DNA of 64,000 nucleotides from Clostridiaceae bacterium (lineage in GTDB: Bacteria > Bacillota > Clostridia > Saccharofermentanales > Saccharofermentanaceae), in assembly GCA_012728275.1 (NCBI GenBank), contig JAAYFK010000015.1:1-64000 (forward strand), given 5' to 3'. Under the pieces are notes generated by a model, which did not search any database, was not told where the DNA came from, and saw nothing but the letters and a program-made list of their open reading frames with translations. The position numbers and the translations under genes are program-made. Positions 33,696 to 42,143 of this stretch are shown here, piece by piece; position 1 is the stretch's first letter; each line of letters opens with the position of its first letter.

Positions 33696-34805
33696 TTAAA
33701 TCCCCGCTCCTTTTCCTATAACTACTGGATAATCGCGATGTCCAATCAAGCGAACACCAGGACGAACAAATGAGTTCTTGTCTAGTATAACATTCTCTAA
33801 TTGGCAATTCTCAGAGATATGAGAATCTTGCATTATTATGCAATTCTTTATCGTAGTATTCTTAGAAATTGTAACGCCACGGAAAATAATTGACTCTTCT
33901 ACATTGCCATAGATTCTGCAACCATCAGAGATTATTGCATTTCCAACGTTCGCATTATCAAAGTAAAGTGTCGGAGCTTCATCCTTAACCTTTGTATAAA
34001 CAGGTTCTCCATTCCAAAACAAATCATTCCTTATAGCATCATCAATGAGTGACATCGAAGAATAAAAGTATGACTGAACGTTATTGATTCTTAGGACCAC
34101 ACCATTGTATTCAAGTGCATGAACCTTTAGCTCGTCGTACATTTTTACAAATGAGTGAATACCGAAATGTGTTAGTCCATGAGCCATTTGTCGAGCGATA
34201 GAATCAATCAACAAGTCTCTTCTCAAGCAGATTACTCCAAGACTACTCTTGTTAGAGCTGGACTTTTCGGGATTAAACAGCATATCCTTAACAAATCCGT
34301 TCTTATCCGTATCGAGAATATAGAAAGGCTTACCAGATTTTAATCCATCCTTGTTATACATTACGGAAATATCAGCACCAGTCTGCTTATGAGACTTGAT
34401 AAGCTCATCGAACTTCGTATTAAATACAATATTGCTATTTGCAACAATTACATATGTTGTCCTAGACGTCCTAAGAAAATCAATAAGTCCAGCAAGCTCC
34501 TCATCTCCAGAAATACTTGTAGCCTCAGAATTAACATAAGGCGGAAGAATGTGTAACCCATCATTCTTTCGATCCAAGCTCCAAGCAGCACCAGTTCCAA
34601 GGTGATCCATCAGGGACTTATATTTGTTATATGTAAGAATACCAACATTCTTTATGCCAGAATTAACCATATTCGAAAGAGTAAAATCGATAATACGATA
34701 TCTTCCGGCGAAAGGCATAGCTGACAAAGCGCGTGGCGAAGAAAGCTCTCCTAGAGATATCTTTTTGTTGTCTGCAAGAATCAGACCCATAGCATCAGTA
34801 AACAT
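33696..34805 (-). CDS. glgD: Glucose-1-phosphate adenylyltransferase regulatory subunit
   Basis: GlgD is the non-catalytic partner of GlgC in Firmicutes and modulates ADP-glucose synthesis. The 369-residue protein keeps the nucleotidyltransferase fold ([20 protein letters not shown]) and a left-handed beta-helix C-terminus ([20 protein letters not shown]), but the catalytic GGxGxRL loop is degenerate: LADNKKISLGELSSPRAL stands in its place. That loss marks it as GlgD rather than a second GlgC. It follows glgC by 26 bases and precedes glgA. Confidence 0.94.
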   Translation of the reverse strand: MFTDAMGLILADNKKISLGELSSPRALSAMPFAGRYRIIDFTLSNMVNSGIKNVGILTYNKYKSLMDHLGTGAAWSLDRKNDGLHILPPYVNSEATSISGDEELAGLIDFLRTSRTTYVIVANSNIVFNTKFDELIKSHKQTGADISVMYNKDGLKSGKPFYILDTDKNGFVKDMLFNPEKSSSNKSSLGVICLRRDLLIDSIARQMAHGLTHFGIHSFVKMYDELKVHALEYNGVVLRINNVQSYFYSSMSLIDDAIRNDLFWNGEPVYTKVKDEAPTLYFDNANVGNAIISDGCRIYGNVEESIIFRGVTISKNTTIKNCIIMQDSHISENCQLENVILDKNSFVRPGVRLIGHRDYPVVIGKGAGI

Positions 34806-34831
34806 ATACTTAGTCTCCTTGTCTTCTTATG

Positions 34832-36091
34832 TCAAACTCTAAATGTACTCTCGATAACACTCTTCTCAGGTGCTACCTTCAAATCAGAATCAACCATGCT
34901 ATTTGCGGGTATTATCGCACCTTCCTTAATAACAAGGCCCCTCTCGAAAACACAAATTCCTCCCGAGCATAACTTCTTATTTATATAAGGGCTTTCACCA
35001 GAAACATTCGCTCCAGCACTAACATCCTTCCCGATTATTGTTCCAAAATCCACAATGCATCGCTCTATGCTTGCTCCAGCCTTAACAACAACTCCAGGGA
35101 ACAATACGCAATCCTTAACATAAGCGCCTTTCTCAACTACAACCGAATTCGATAATACCGAGTGAACTACATTGCCATAAATTCGACATCCATCAGTCAA
35201 TGCTGAATTAACTACGCTAGCATCTGGTCCAATGAAGTGCGACGGCTTAACAGGATTTCTACTGTAAATCCTCCAAGATCTGTCTACTAAATTGATTTCT
35301 TCAGGGCGATCCAGAATATCCATATTCGTCTCCCATAGAGAAGCAATCGTTCCAACATCCTTCCAGTATCCAGCATATCTATATGCACTTAGCTTCTTGC
35401 CTTGATTTAAAAGCATAGGAACAATATTCTTTCCGAAATCATTGCTTGAGTCAGGGTTGGTCTCATCTTCGATTAGTGCTTCTCGAAGTACAGACCAAGT
35501 AAAAACATAAACACCCATCGAAGCAAGATTGCTCTCTGGATTAGCTGGCTTCTCGACAAATTCAGTAATAACGTCATCGCTCTTTGTATTAAGAATACCG
35601 AATCTAGGTGCCTCTTCCCAAGGTACTTCAATAACCGCCAGTGTAGCATCAGCACCTTTCTCAATATGAGCTCTAATCATCTCCTCGTAATTCATCTTGT
35701 AGATATGGTCACCAGACAATACAACAATGTACGTAGGATTAGCATCATCCAAGAAGTCTCTATTCTGATAAATCGCATTAGCTGTTCCCTTATACCAGTC
35801 ACTTTTTCCTGAACGCTGGTATGGAGGAAGAATATATGCTCCAGCATTGTTACGATCCAAGTCCCAAGGATGACCGTTGCCAACATATGTATTCAGAGCC
35901 AATGGTTGATACTGAGACAGCACTCCAACAATCTCAATTCCAGAATTCACGCAATTCGACATTGTAAAATCGATAATTCTATACCTGCTTCCAAATGGAA
36001 CAGCTGGTTTAGCTAATTTCTTTGTCAAAACACCGAGCCTTGATCCTTGCCCTCCAGCAAGAATCATCGCAACGACCTCAGCCTTTGTCAT
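34832..36091 (-). CDS. glgC: Glucose-1-phosphate adenylyltransferase catalytic subunit
   Basis: GlgC makes ADP-glucose from ATP and glucose 1-phosphate, the committed step of glycogen synthesis. The 419-residue protein has the intact pyrophosphorylase loop [20 protein letters not shown] near 8-27, [33 protein letters not shown] and FVEKP, followed by the beta-helix. The start overlaps the end of glgB by 14 bases. The operon arrangement glgB-C-D-A is typical of clostridia. Confidence 0.97.
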   Translation of the reverse strand: MTKAEVVAMILAGGQGSRLGVLTKKLAKPAVPFGSRYRIIDFTMSNCVNSGIEIVGVLSQYQPLALNTYVGNGHPWDLDRNNAGAYILPPYQRSGKSDWYKGTANAIYQNRDFLDDANPTYIVVLSGDHIYKMNYEEMIRAHIEKGADATLAVIEVPWEEAPRFGILNTKSDDVITEFVEKPANPESNLASMGVYVFTWSVLREALIEDETNPDSSNDFGKNIVPMLLNQGKKLSAYRYAGYWKDVGTIASLWETNMDILDRPEEINLVDRSWRIYSRNPVKPSHFIGPDASVVNSALTDGCRIYGNVVHSVLSNSVVVEKGAYVKDCVLFPGVVVKAGASIERCIVDFGTIIGKDVSAGANVSGESPYINKKLCSGGICVFERGLVIKEGAIIPANSMVDSDLKVAPEKSVIESTFRV

Positions 36092-38087
36092 TTCTACTAC
36101 CTCCCAAATTGGTCTTTTTTGCTTTCTTCTTCTTACTATCTATCGTCTTCTTAATAGGTTTAATCTTTCTTACTTGCGACTTCTCTTCTTTAGCTTCGAT
36201 CCCTTCAACCTTCGTAAGCATTAAGAACATTCCAGCCAAAGGCGGAATATTAATCTTTAGGTGATAAGGTTTCCCATTATATGGTTCATCAATTGCCTCA
36301 ATATAGGTCTCACCATTAGGCAAAGAAGGATATCCACTACCGCCGTAGATCATGCTATCAGTATTTACTATTATCGAGTACTTACCAAGGTCATATACAG
36401 GTATCTTATAATCCAACAACGGCTGCGGCACCATATTCAAAACAACATATAGGTCTTTGTTGTTGTCCCCATAGCAAGAACGTTTATAAATAAAAACATT
36501 ATTCTGTGTATCAGAAGCGTCTATCCATTCAAAACCATTCCACGAGTGATCATCCGCCCATAGTTGAGGATACTTGATGTAAATCGCATTAATATCGGAA
36601 ACAAAATCCTGCAACAATCTATGCGACTCGTAATCAAGTAAGAACCATTGCAACTCCTCATAGAATCTCCATTCTATGAATTGCCCAAACTCTGAACCCA
36701 TGAAATTAAGCTTCACACCAGGATGACTAATTTGATACAAGTACAAAGTTCTATAAGAAGCAAACTTTCTCCAAATATCCCCAGGCATCTTGTCAATTAA
36801 TGATTTCTTTCCATGCACAACCTCATCGTGTGAAAGACTAATTACGTAATTCTCCGAGAACGCATACACCATCGAGAAACAAAATTGATCGTGATGCCAA
36901 ACTCTTGCATAGTAATCCGTTGAGAAATAATCGAGAGTATCATGCATCCAGCCCATATTCCACTTGTGTGTGAATCCAAGTCCACCATCCTCTATAGGAT
37001 GAGATATCTTTGGCCAGGTTGTCGACTCCTCGGCAATAATCATCGCATACGGGTACTGGCTTCTAATAAGCCCATTCAACTTCTTAAAAAACTCTATAGC
37101 CTCAAGATTTTCAGTGCCACCATCCCTGTTGGGAATAAATTGCGTTCTACCATAATTACGGTAAAGCATACTTGATACAGCATCAACTCGAATACCGTCA
37201 ATATGATATTCCTTAAGCCAAAAAATCGCATTTGAAATCAGAAAAGAAATAACTTCATTTTTAGAGAAGTCGAAAACAAGTGTTCCCCATTCTCTATGTT
37301 CACCAAGGCGCGGATCCGCATACTCAAAGCATGGCGTTCCATCAAATCTAATTAGGCCTTCAAGATTCTTCGGGAAGTGAGCAGGAACCCAGTCCAAAAT
37401 TACACTAATATCATTCTGATGAAGAATATCAACAAAGAACTTAAAGTCTGCAGGCGTTCCAAATCTACTAGTCGCCGCAAAATATCCTGTTACCTGATAT
37501 CCCCATGAATCATCCAACGGATGCTCAAGAACTGGCATCAATTCAACGTGGGTATAATGCATCTTCTTGCAGTATTCGGCTAAATCTAAAGCTATCTCTC
37601 TATAAGAGAAAAAGTTCCCATCAGGATGTCTCCTCCAAGAGCCAAGATGCATCTCGTATATGTTCTTAGGACCACATTCAAGTGCATCAGCCCTCTTCAT
37701 GCAAAAATCGCTGTCTTCCCATTTGTAGTCATTAAAATCATATAGAATTGATGCATTGTCTGGTCTCAACTCATAATGAAATCCAAAAGGATCTATCTTG
37801 TCATAAATACGAGAATCTGCACCAACTACTTGATACTTGTATCTATCCCACTGCTTAGCACCACCAACAAAGCATTCCCATATGCCGGTTTGCCCTATCT
37901 TATACATGGGAGAACTGTCAGTACTCCACTCATTGAAATCGCCAATTACATTAATAGAAATGGCCTTTGGCGCCCAAACTCGAAAAATAAAACCCGCTTC
38001 ACCAGAATCATTTACATAAGGGTGAGAACCAAGATAGTTATATACTTGGTAATCCTCTCCTTTGTTAAATAAGTATGCTTGTTCCAA
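36078..38087 (-). CDS. glgB: 1,4-alpha-glucan branching enzyme with lysine-rich tail
   Basis: GlgB introduces alpha-1,6 branches in glycogen. The 669-residue chain has an N-terminal CBM48-like domain ([28 protein letters not shown]), and GH13 motifs [10 protein letters not shown] with the nucleophile Asp, MIIAEEST with the acid Glu, and [10 protein letters not shown]. The start is a TTG at 38087 behind GGAGG. The last 38 residues (from about 632) are Lys-rich, with about 13 Lys, and have no counterpart in typical GlgB; the same trend is seen in GlgA. The 3' end overlaps glgC. A promoter with TTGATA and TATAAT lies upstream, so this is the first gene of the glycogen operon. Confidence 0.95.
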   Translation of the reverse strand: MEQAYLFNKGEDYQVYNYLGSHPYVNDSGEAGFIFRVWAPKAISINVIGDFNEWSTDSSPMYKIGQTGIWECFVGGAKQWDRYKYQVVGADSRIYDKIDPFGFHYELRPDNASILYDFNDYKWEDSDFCMKRADALECGPKNIYEMHLGSWRRHPDGNFFSYREIALDLAEYCKKMHYTHVELMPVLEHPLDDSWGYQVTGYFAATSRFGTPADFKFFVDILHQNDISVILDWVPAHFPKNLEGLIRFDGTPCFEYADPRLGEHREWGTLVFDFSKNEVISFLISNAIFWLKEYHIDGIRVDAVSSMLYRNYGRTQFIPNRDGGTENLEAIEFFKKLNGLIRSQYPYAMIIAEESTTWPKISHPIEDGGLGFTHKWNMGWMHDTLDYFSTDYYARVWHHDQFCFSMVYAFSENYVISLSHDEVVHGKKSLIDKMPGDIWRKFASYRTLYLYQISHPGVKLNFMGSEFGQFIEWRFYEELQWFLLDYESHRLLQDFVSDINAIYIKYPQLWADDHSWNGFEWIDASDTQNNVFIYKRSCYGDNNKDLYVVLNMVPQPLLDYKIPVYDLGKYSIIVNTDSMIYGGSGYPSLPNGETYIEAIDEPYNGKPYHLKINIPPLAGMFLMLTKVEGIEAKEEKSQVRKIKPIKKTIDSKKKKAKKTNLGGSRNDKG

Positions 38088-38125
38088 TAGATACCTCCAA
38101 TGGTATTCAAAACTCTCTAGGAGTA

Positions 38126-38155
38126 ATTATATAATACTTGACTATCAAATATCAA
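38126..38155 (-). promoter_or_regulatory. Promoter of the glycogen operon
   Basis: On the minus strand TTGATA (38150-38155) and TATAAT (38126-38131) are 18 bases apart, about 40 bases before the glgB TTG start. Confidence 0.7.
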
Positions 38156-38261
38156 ACAAATTGCAAAAAAATATGTCGTTTTATGACACTTTTTTGTGCG
38201 TTATACACAAACAACGAGCAAAATTGTAAAGTTTCATATGCTTTTCGAGAATCTGGCATTA

Positions 38262-38295
38262 AAAAAATCCTCTTTGAGAAATATCAAAGAGGATT
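38262..38295 (-). terminator. Terminator of the kor operon
   Basis: On the minus strand AATCCTCTTTGA and TCAAAGAGGATT form a 12-bp stem with a six-base loop, followed by a run of T residues, about 28 bases after the korC stop. Confidence 0.93.
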
Positions 38296-38322
38296 TCTTT
38301 TATCATATCAACTTAATATTTA

Positions 38323-38862
38323 TTACTTGGCAAAACTTGCTCCCTTATCGAAAGCCTCAAGATTGCCAGGAATAAGATGATGTCTTCTCTCAGGAAGCAC
38401 CTCGCGAAGTGAAGCCTCAAAGGAATCTCTACTGAAGCACTTTGTTGCCTCGGATAAGCATCCCAACATCGAAATAGTAGCAAATGCCATATTGCCAAGT
38501 TCAGAAGCAATATCAGAAGCATTCATAGGAATGAATCTAATGTCCGTTCTTTTAGGCTTAATATGAACCAACGAAGAATCAATTATCAATACTCCACCAG
38601 GCTTAATACTATTTTCAAACTTCTCCATAGAAGGCTGATTCAAGCAAATAGCTACATCCGCATCGTTAATTACAGGCGAACCAATAGCCTCGTCAGAAAT
38701 CACAACTGAACAATTGCACGTACCGCCTCTCATCTCAGGTCCGTATGATGGGAACCAAGATACCTCCTTGCCTTCGTATAGCGCAGCCTCTGCAGCCATT
38801 TTTCCAGCAGAAAGAATACCTTGTCCGCCAAAACCTGCAAGAATAACAGAAAAATCTATCAT
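38323..38862 (-). CDS. korC: 2-oxoacid:ferredoxin oxidoreductase gamma subunit
   Basis: This 179-residue subunit has the POR gamma fold with VILAGFGGQGILSAGKMAAE and SYGPEMRGGTCNCSVVIS. It belongs to the four-subunit 2-oxoglutarate or 2-oxoisovalerate ferredoxin oxidoreductase encoded here in the order delta-alpha-beta-gamma. It overlaps the beta gene by four bases. The exact 2-oxoacid (2-oxoglutarate or branched-chain) cannot be decided from sequence by eye, so the kor name is a convenience. Confidence 0.88.
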   Translation of the reverse strand: MIDFSVILAGFGGQGILSAGKMAAEAALYEGKEVSWFPSYGPEMRGGTCNCSVVISDEAIGSPVINDADVAICLNQPSMEKFENSIKPGGVLIIDSSLVHIKPKRTDIRFIPMNASDIASELGNMAFATISMLGCLSEATKCFSRDSFEASLREVLPERRHHLIPGNLEAFDKGASFAK

Positions 38863-39617
38863 GACTTCACCTCCAAATCAAGGTCGGCACCTTTGAAGCA
38901 TCCGAGAGGATATTGAGGGATCATCTTCTCCTTTAACCACTCTAATGACTCACAAGGTTCTTTGCCCCAATTAGTTGGACATGTTGAAAGGAACTCAACA
39001 AAAGCAAAACCCTTACCCGACATTTGAACTTCAAAAGCCTTCTTAACTGCGGCCTTAGCCTTCATGACATTTTTATAATCAGTTAGGCTAACTCTCTCAA
39101 CATATACCGCACCGGTTAATTGAGCAATCAATTCACTTACGTTAATTGGATATCCTTGGTAAGAAGCATCACGTCCAAAAGGCGAAGTAGTAGTTACCTG
39201 ACCAAGCAATGTAGTTGGTGCCATCTGTCCACTTGTCATTCCATAAACAGCATTGTTTACGAAAAAAGTACAAATCTTCTCTCCTCTAGCAGCCGCATGA
39301 ATAATTTCTGCAGTACCAATAGAAGCCAAGTCACCATCTCCTTGATAAGTGAACACCAGTTTATCCTTTAAAGAACGTTTAATACCAGTAGCAACTGCAG
39401 GTGCTCTACCGTGAGCTGCTTGAACCATATCACAGCTAAAGTATTCATAACTATTGTAAGTACATCCAACAGATGCAACTCCAACTGTACTATCAAGAAT
39501 GCCCATCTCTACCATCGTCTCAGCGATGATGCGATGGATGATTCCGTGAGTACAGCCTGGACAATAATGAAAAGGCTTGTCAGTTAATCCTGTTGTACGC
39601 TCAAAAACTATAGCCAT
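38859..39617 (-). CDS. korB: 2-oxoacid:ferredoxin oxidoreductase beta subunit (TPP-binding)
   Basis: The beta subunit binds thiamine pyrophosphate. The 252-residue protein shows FHYCPGCTHGIIHRI at the start, FTYQGDGDLASIGTAEIIHA with the GDG of the TPP motif, and NNAVYGMTSGQMAPTT, the classic KorB/VorA pattern. It overlaps the alpha stop and gamma start by one and four bases, so the complex is translationally coupled. Confidence 0.92.
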   Translation of the reverse strand: MAIVFERTTGLTDKPFHYCPGCTHGIIHRIIAETMVEMGILDSTVGVASVGCTYNSYEYFSCDMVQAAHGRAPAVATGIKRSLKDKLVFTYQGDGDLASIGTAEIIHAAARGEKICTFFVNNAVYGMTSGQMAPTTLLGQVTTTSPFGRDASYQGYPINVSELIAQLTGAVYVERVSLTDYKNVMKAKAAVKKAFEVQMSGKGFAFVEFLSTCPTNWGKEPCESLEWLKEKMIPQYPLGCFKGADLDLEVKS

Positions 39618-40693
39618 CAGACTGCACCTCCCTCATGAATTTTGATAATCTTGTCAAGAATCTCCTTTTGTGTTGGCAGGTTACCACCCATTCTTCCATG
39701 GAAGTAAACGGGCTTCTTTCCATTCACAGCAAGACGAACATCCTCAACCATCTGACCAGCATTTAACTCAACGTCAAGGAATGCCTTAACACTTGATTTA
39801 GCGGCAGTCTCGTTAATTATCTTTGAAGGGAATGGCCATAAAGTAATAGGTCTAATCATTCCAACTTTGATTCCTAGCTCTGCAGCTTGGCGAATAACAT
39901 TACGAGAAATTCTTGAGCAAGTTGAGAAAGCAGTAATTACTATCTCTGCGTCCTCAAGACCAATTGCCTCATAGCGAACTTCCTTGGACTCAATTAGTGC
40001 GTACTTGTCTTGGAGTTCTCGGTTCTTAGCTTCAAGAACGTCAGGCTCAATGTAGATAGACGTAACAATGTTGTGCTCGCTACGTCCCTGTCTACCTGTG
40101 CAAGCCCAAGGCTTCTCATAAGTCTCTATATTCTCATTTTCTCTATAAGCAACTGGCTCCATCATCTGGCCAAGTGTACCGTCTCCAAGAATCATTACTA
40201 GCATTCTATAACGATCGGCAATATTAAAAGCCTCGACAGTTAGCTCATATAACTCTTGAACAGAAGCAGGCGCAATAACGAAGTTGCGGTAGTCACCATG
40301 TCCTCCGCCCTTTGTCGCTTGGAAGTAGTCTCCTTGAGCCGGCTGAATTCCACCTAGTCCAGGGCCAGCACGTACAATGTTAACTACAACAGCTGGTAGC
40401 TCGGCTCCTGCAATATATGAAATACCTTCTTGCTTCAATGATATTCCCGGAGAAGACGATGAAGTAAGAACTCTTGCTCCCGCAGCTGCCGCTCCATATA
40501 CCATATTAATAGCTGATACTTCACTTTCGGCTTGAACGAAGTTTCCACCGATTTGAACCATCTTCTTAGCCATGTAGTGCATAACTTCTGTCTGTGGGGT
40601 AATAGGATATCCAAAATAGTTCCTGCAACCTGCACGAAGAGCAGCTTCAGCAATTACTTCGTTTCCTTTCATTAATACTCTTTTTTGTGCCAT
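39617..40693 (-). CDS. korA: 2-oxoacid:ferredoxin oxidoreductase alpha subunit
   Basis: The 358-residue alpha subunit starts MAQKRVLMKGNEVIAEAALR and has the pyrimidine-binding FGYPITPQTEVMHYMA, QAESEVSAINMVYGAAAAGA and SSSSPGISLKQEGISYIAGA signatures. Such proteins are often annotated VorB (3-methyl-2-oxobutanoate). With the adjacent ferredoxin and the beta and gamma subunits it converts 2-oxoacids to acyl-CoA while reducing ferredoxin. It follows the ferredoxin gene by 15 bases. Confidence 0.9.
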   Translation of the reverse strand: MAQKRVLMKGNEVIAEAALRAGCRNYFGYPITPQTEVMHYMAKKMVQIGGNFVQAESEVSAINMVYGAAAAGARVLTSSSSPGISLKQEGISYIAGAELPAVVVNIVRAGPGLGGIQPAQGDYFQATKGGGHGDYRNFVIAPASVQELYELTVEAFNIADRYRMLVMILGDGTLGQMMEPVAYRENENIETYEKPWACTGRQGRSEHNIVTSIYIEPDVLEAKNRELQDKYALIESKEVRYEAIGLEDAEIVITAFSTCSRISRNVIRQAAELGIKVGMIRPITLWPFPSKIINETAAKSSVKAFLDVELNAGQMVEDVRLAVNGKKPVYFHGRMGGNLPTQKEILDKIIKIHEGGAV

Positions 40694-40708
40694 ATCAGAA
40701 ATCTCCTC

Positions 40709-40915
40709 TTATCTTTCAACTGTAATAGCTGTATCCGGACACTGAACCGCGCAAAAAGCGCAGCCGATGCACGAAGATTGATCGGTGCAAACAACCGGAT
40801 GATATCCCTTTGAGTTAAGTCTGCTCTTCTCGAGCTCGAGTATCTTCTTAGGACAAGCATTAACGCAAAGACCACAGCCCTTACATAAATCGTCATTAAT
40901 AGTAACCTTACCCAT
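40709..40915 (-). CDS. korD: 2[4Fe-4S] ferredoxin subunit of the oxidoreductase (delta)
   Basis: The ATG at 40915 behind AAGGAGG gives 68 residues, rather than a start six codons upstream. Two cluster motifs are present: CKGCGLCVNACPKKILE and CIGCAFCAVQCPD. It is the first gene of the operon and supplies electron transfer for the complex. A TATAAT box at 40945-40950 lies 30 bases upstream. Confidence 0.93.
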   Translation of the reverse strand: MGKVTINDDLCKGCGLCVNACPKKILELEKSRLNSKGYHPVVCTDQSSCIGCAFCAVQCPDTAITVER

Positions 40916-40944
40916 AAATAACCTCCTTCGCACATTATCATTTG

Positions 40945-40950
40945 ATTATA
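40945..40950 (-). promoter_or_regulatory. Minus-10 box of the kor operon
   Basis: TATAAT on the minus strand 30 bases upstream of the korD ATG, in the gap after galM. The minus-35 (TTGCAG at 16 bases) is poor. Confidence 0.45.
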
Positions 40951-41019
40951 ACAGTAAGTCTTTTCACTGCAACAATAAAAATCACTAGCTTAGCTATGCT
41001 TTTCGCACAAATCAATGAA

Positions 41020-42033
41020 TTACACGATAAATTTGTAAGATGTTTTCGAATTGAAAATCTTACCGGCCTCAATAACTGGTTTAACGAAAGCTTCTTCATT
41101 AAGACTATTTGGGAAAAATTGCGTCTCCAAGCAAATGCCACAGAACTTATCATAAGTCACATTTTCCTTGCCAATTCCCTTAGTAATATTGCTACCCGCA
41201 TACACTTGAACTCCAGGAAGGTCAGTCGACATTTCAAGCTCAATTCCCGTCTTAGAATCAAAAAGCCAAGCCGTTGGAGCATACGTACCATATCCATCAT
41301 CACGAACAAAATTGTGATCTAATCCGCCAGCTATCTCAATCTGCTTATCCTTTTCGAAAAGATTAAGATTATTGCTAATCTTGCGGCCATCAACAAAATC
41401 AAATGGAGAATCCTTAACATCTCTTAGTTCTCCCGTTGGAATCAAATCATCTTCTACAGGCGTCATATAGGAACACTTGAGCTTTAGTGTTTGTCCGAGG
41501 ACACTTCCTGAGTCATGTCCACCTATATTGAAATACGAGTGATTCGTCAGCCCGATTGCGGTCTTCTTATCCGACTTAATAGCATACTCAATAGAAAGCT
41601 CATTACTATCGCTTAACGAATATGTCACCTTTATTTCCCTATTTCCCGGGAATCCATCTTCCATATCCTTACGATTCAAAACCATCTGTATAACATTGTT
41701 ACAAACGCCTGATTCTACAGAGAAAAAACTCTTATGTATCCCTTTTTCGAAATCACTATGAAGGTTATTTACACCTTCATTTGGAACCATCCGATACTCT
41801 TGGCCATCTATATAAAACTTCGCCTTGCTGGTTCTATTTGCGATAGGCCCTACAACAGCACCAAAGAAACATGGATTTTCGCGATATTGCTCAAGATCGT
41901 CGTATCCAAGAACAACATCTCGCATTACGCCATTACAATCCCTGATTTTAATCGAACGAATTATCGCTCCAAGATTAAGCAACTCAACTTGCATCTTGCT
42001 ATTATCAAGCTTATAAACTTCAATTCTTTCCAT
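41020..42033 (-). CDS. galM: Aldose 1-epimerase
   Basis: GalM interconverts alpha and beta anomers of aldoses such as galactose, glucose or xylose. The 337-residue protein has the catalytic His region IGLTNHSYFNIGG and the catalytic Glu region CLETQFFPNSLNE. It lies between the GH3 gene and the kor operon; a terminator separates it from GH3, so it likely has its own promoter in that 110-base gap. In this setting it may condition sugars released by the GH3 enzyme. Confidence 0.93.
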   Translation of the reverse strand: MERIEVYKLDNSKMQVELLNLGAIIRSIKIRDCNGVMRDVVLGYDDLEQYRENPCFFGAVVGPIANRTSKAKFYIDGQEYRMVPNEGVNNLHSDFEKGIHKSFFSVESGVCNNVIQMVLNRKDMEDGFPGNREIKVTYSLSDSNELSIEYAIKSDKKTAIGLTNHSYFNIGGHDSGSVLGQTLKLKCSYMTPVEDDLIPTGELRDVKDSPFDFVDGRKISNNLNLFEKDKQIEIAGGLDHNFVRDDGYGTYAPTAWLFDSKTGIELEMSTDLPGVQVYAGSNITKGIGKENVTYDKFCGICLETQFFPNSLNEEAFVKPVIEAGKIFNSKTSYKFIV

Positions 42034-42085
42034 CGTTCAACCTCCGCAATAATTATAATCATCTAATAATATTACATAAAATTAC

Positions 42086-42124
42086 AAAAGAATGCAGAAA
42101 TTAGGGGGATTTCTACATTCTTTT
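42086..42124. terminator. Terminator after the GH3 gene
   Basis: AAAAGAATG and CATTCTTTT, extended inward by AGAAA/TTTCT with one mismatch, enclose a purine-rich loop. A and T tracts on both flanks let it work in either direction; only the minus strand needs it here. Confidence 0.8.
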
Positions 42125-42143
42125 GCATCGATTTAGGTAAATA

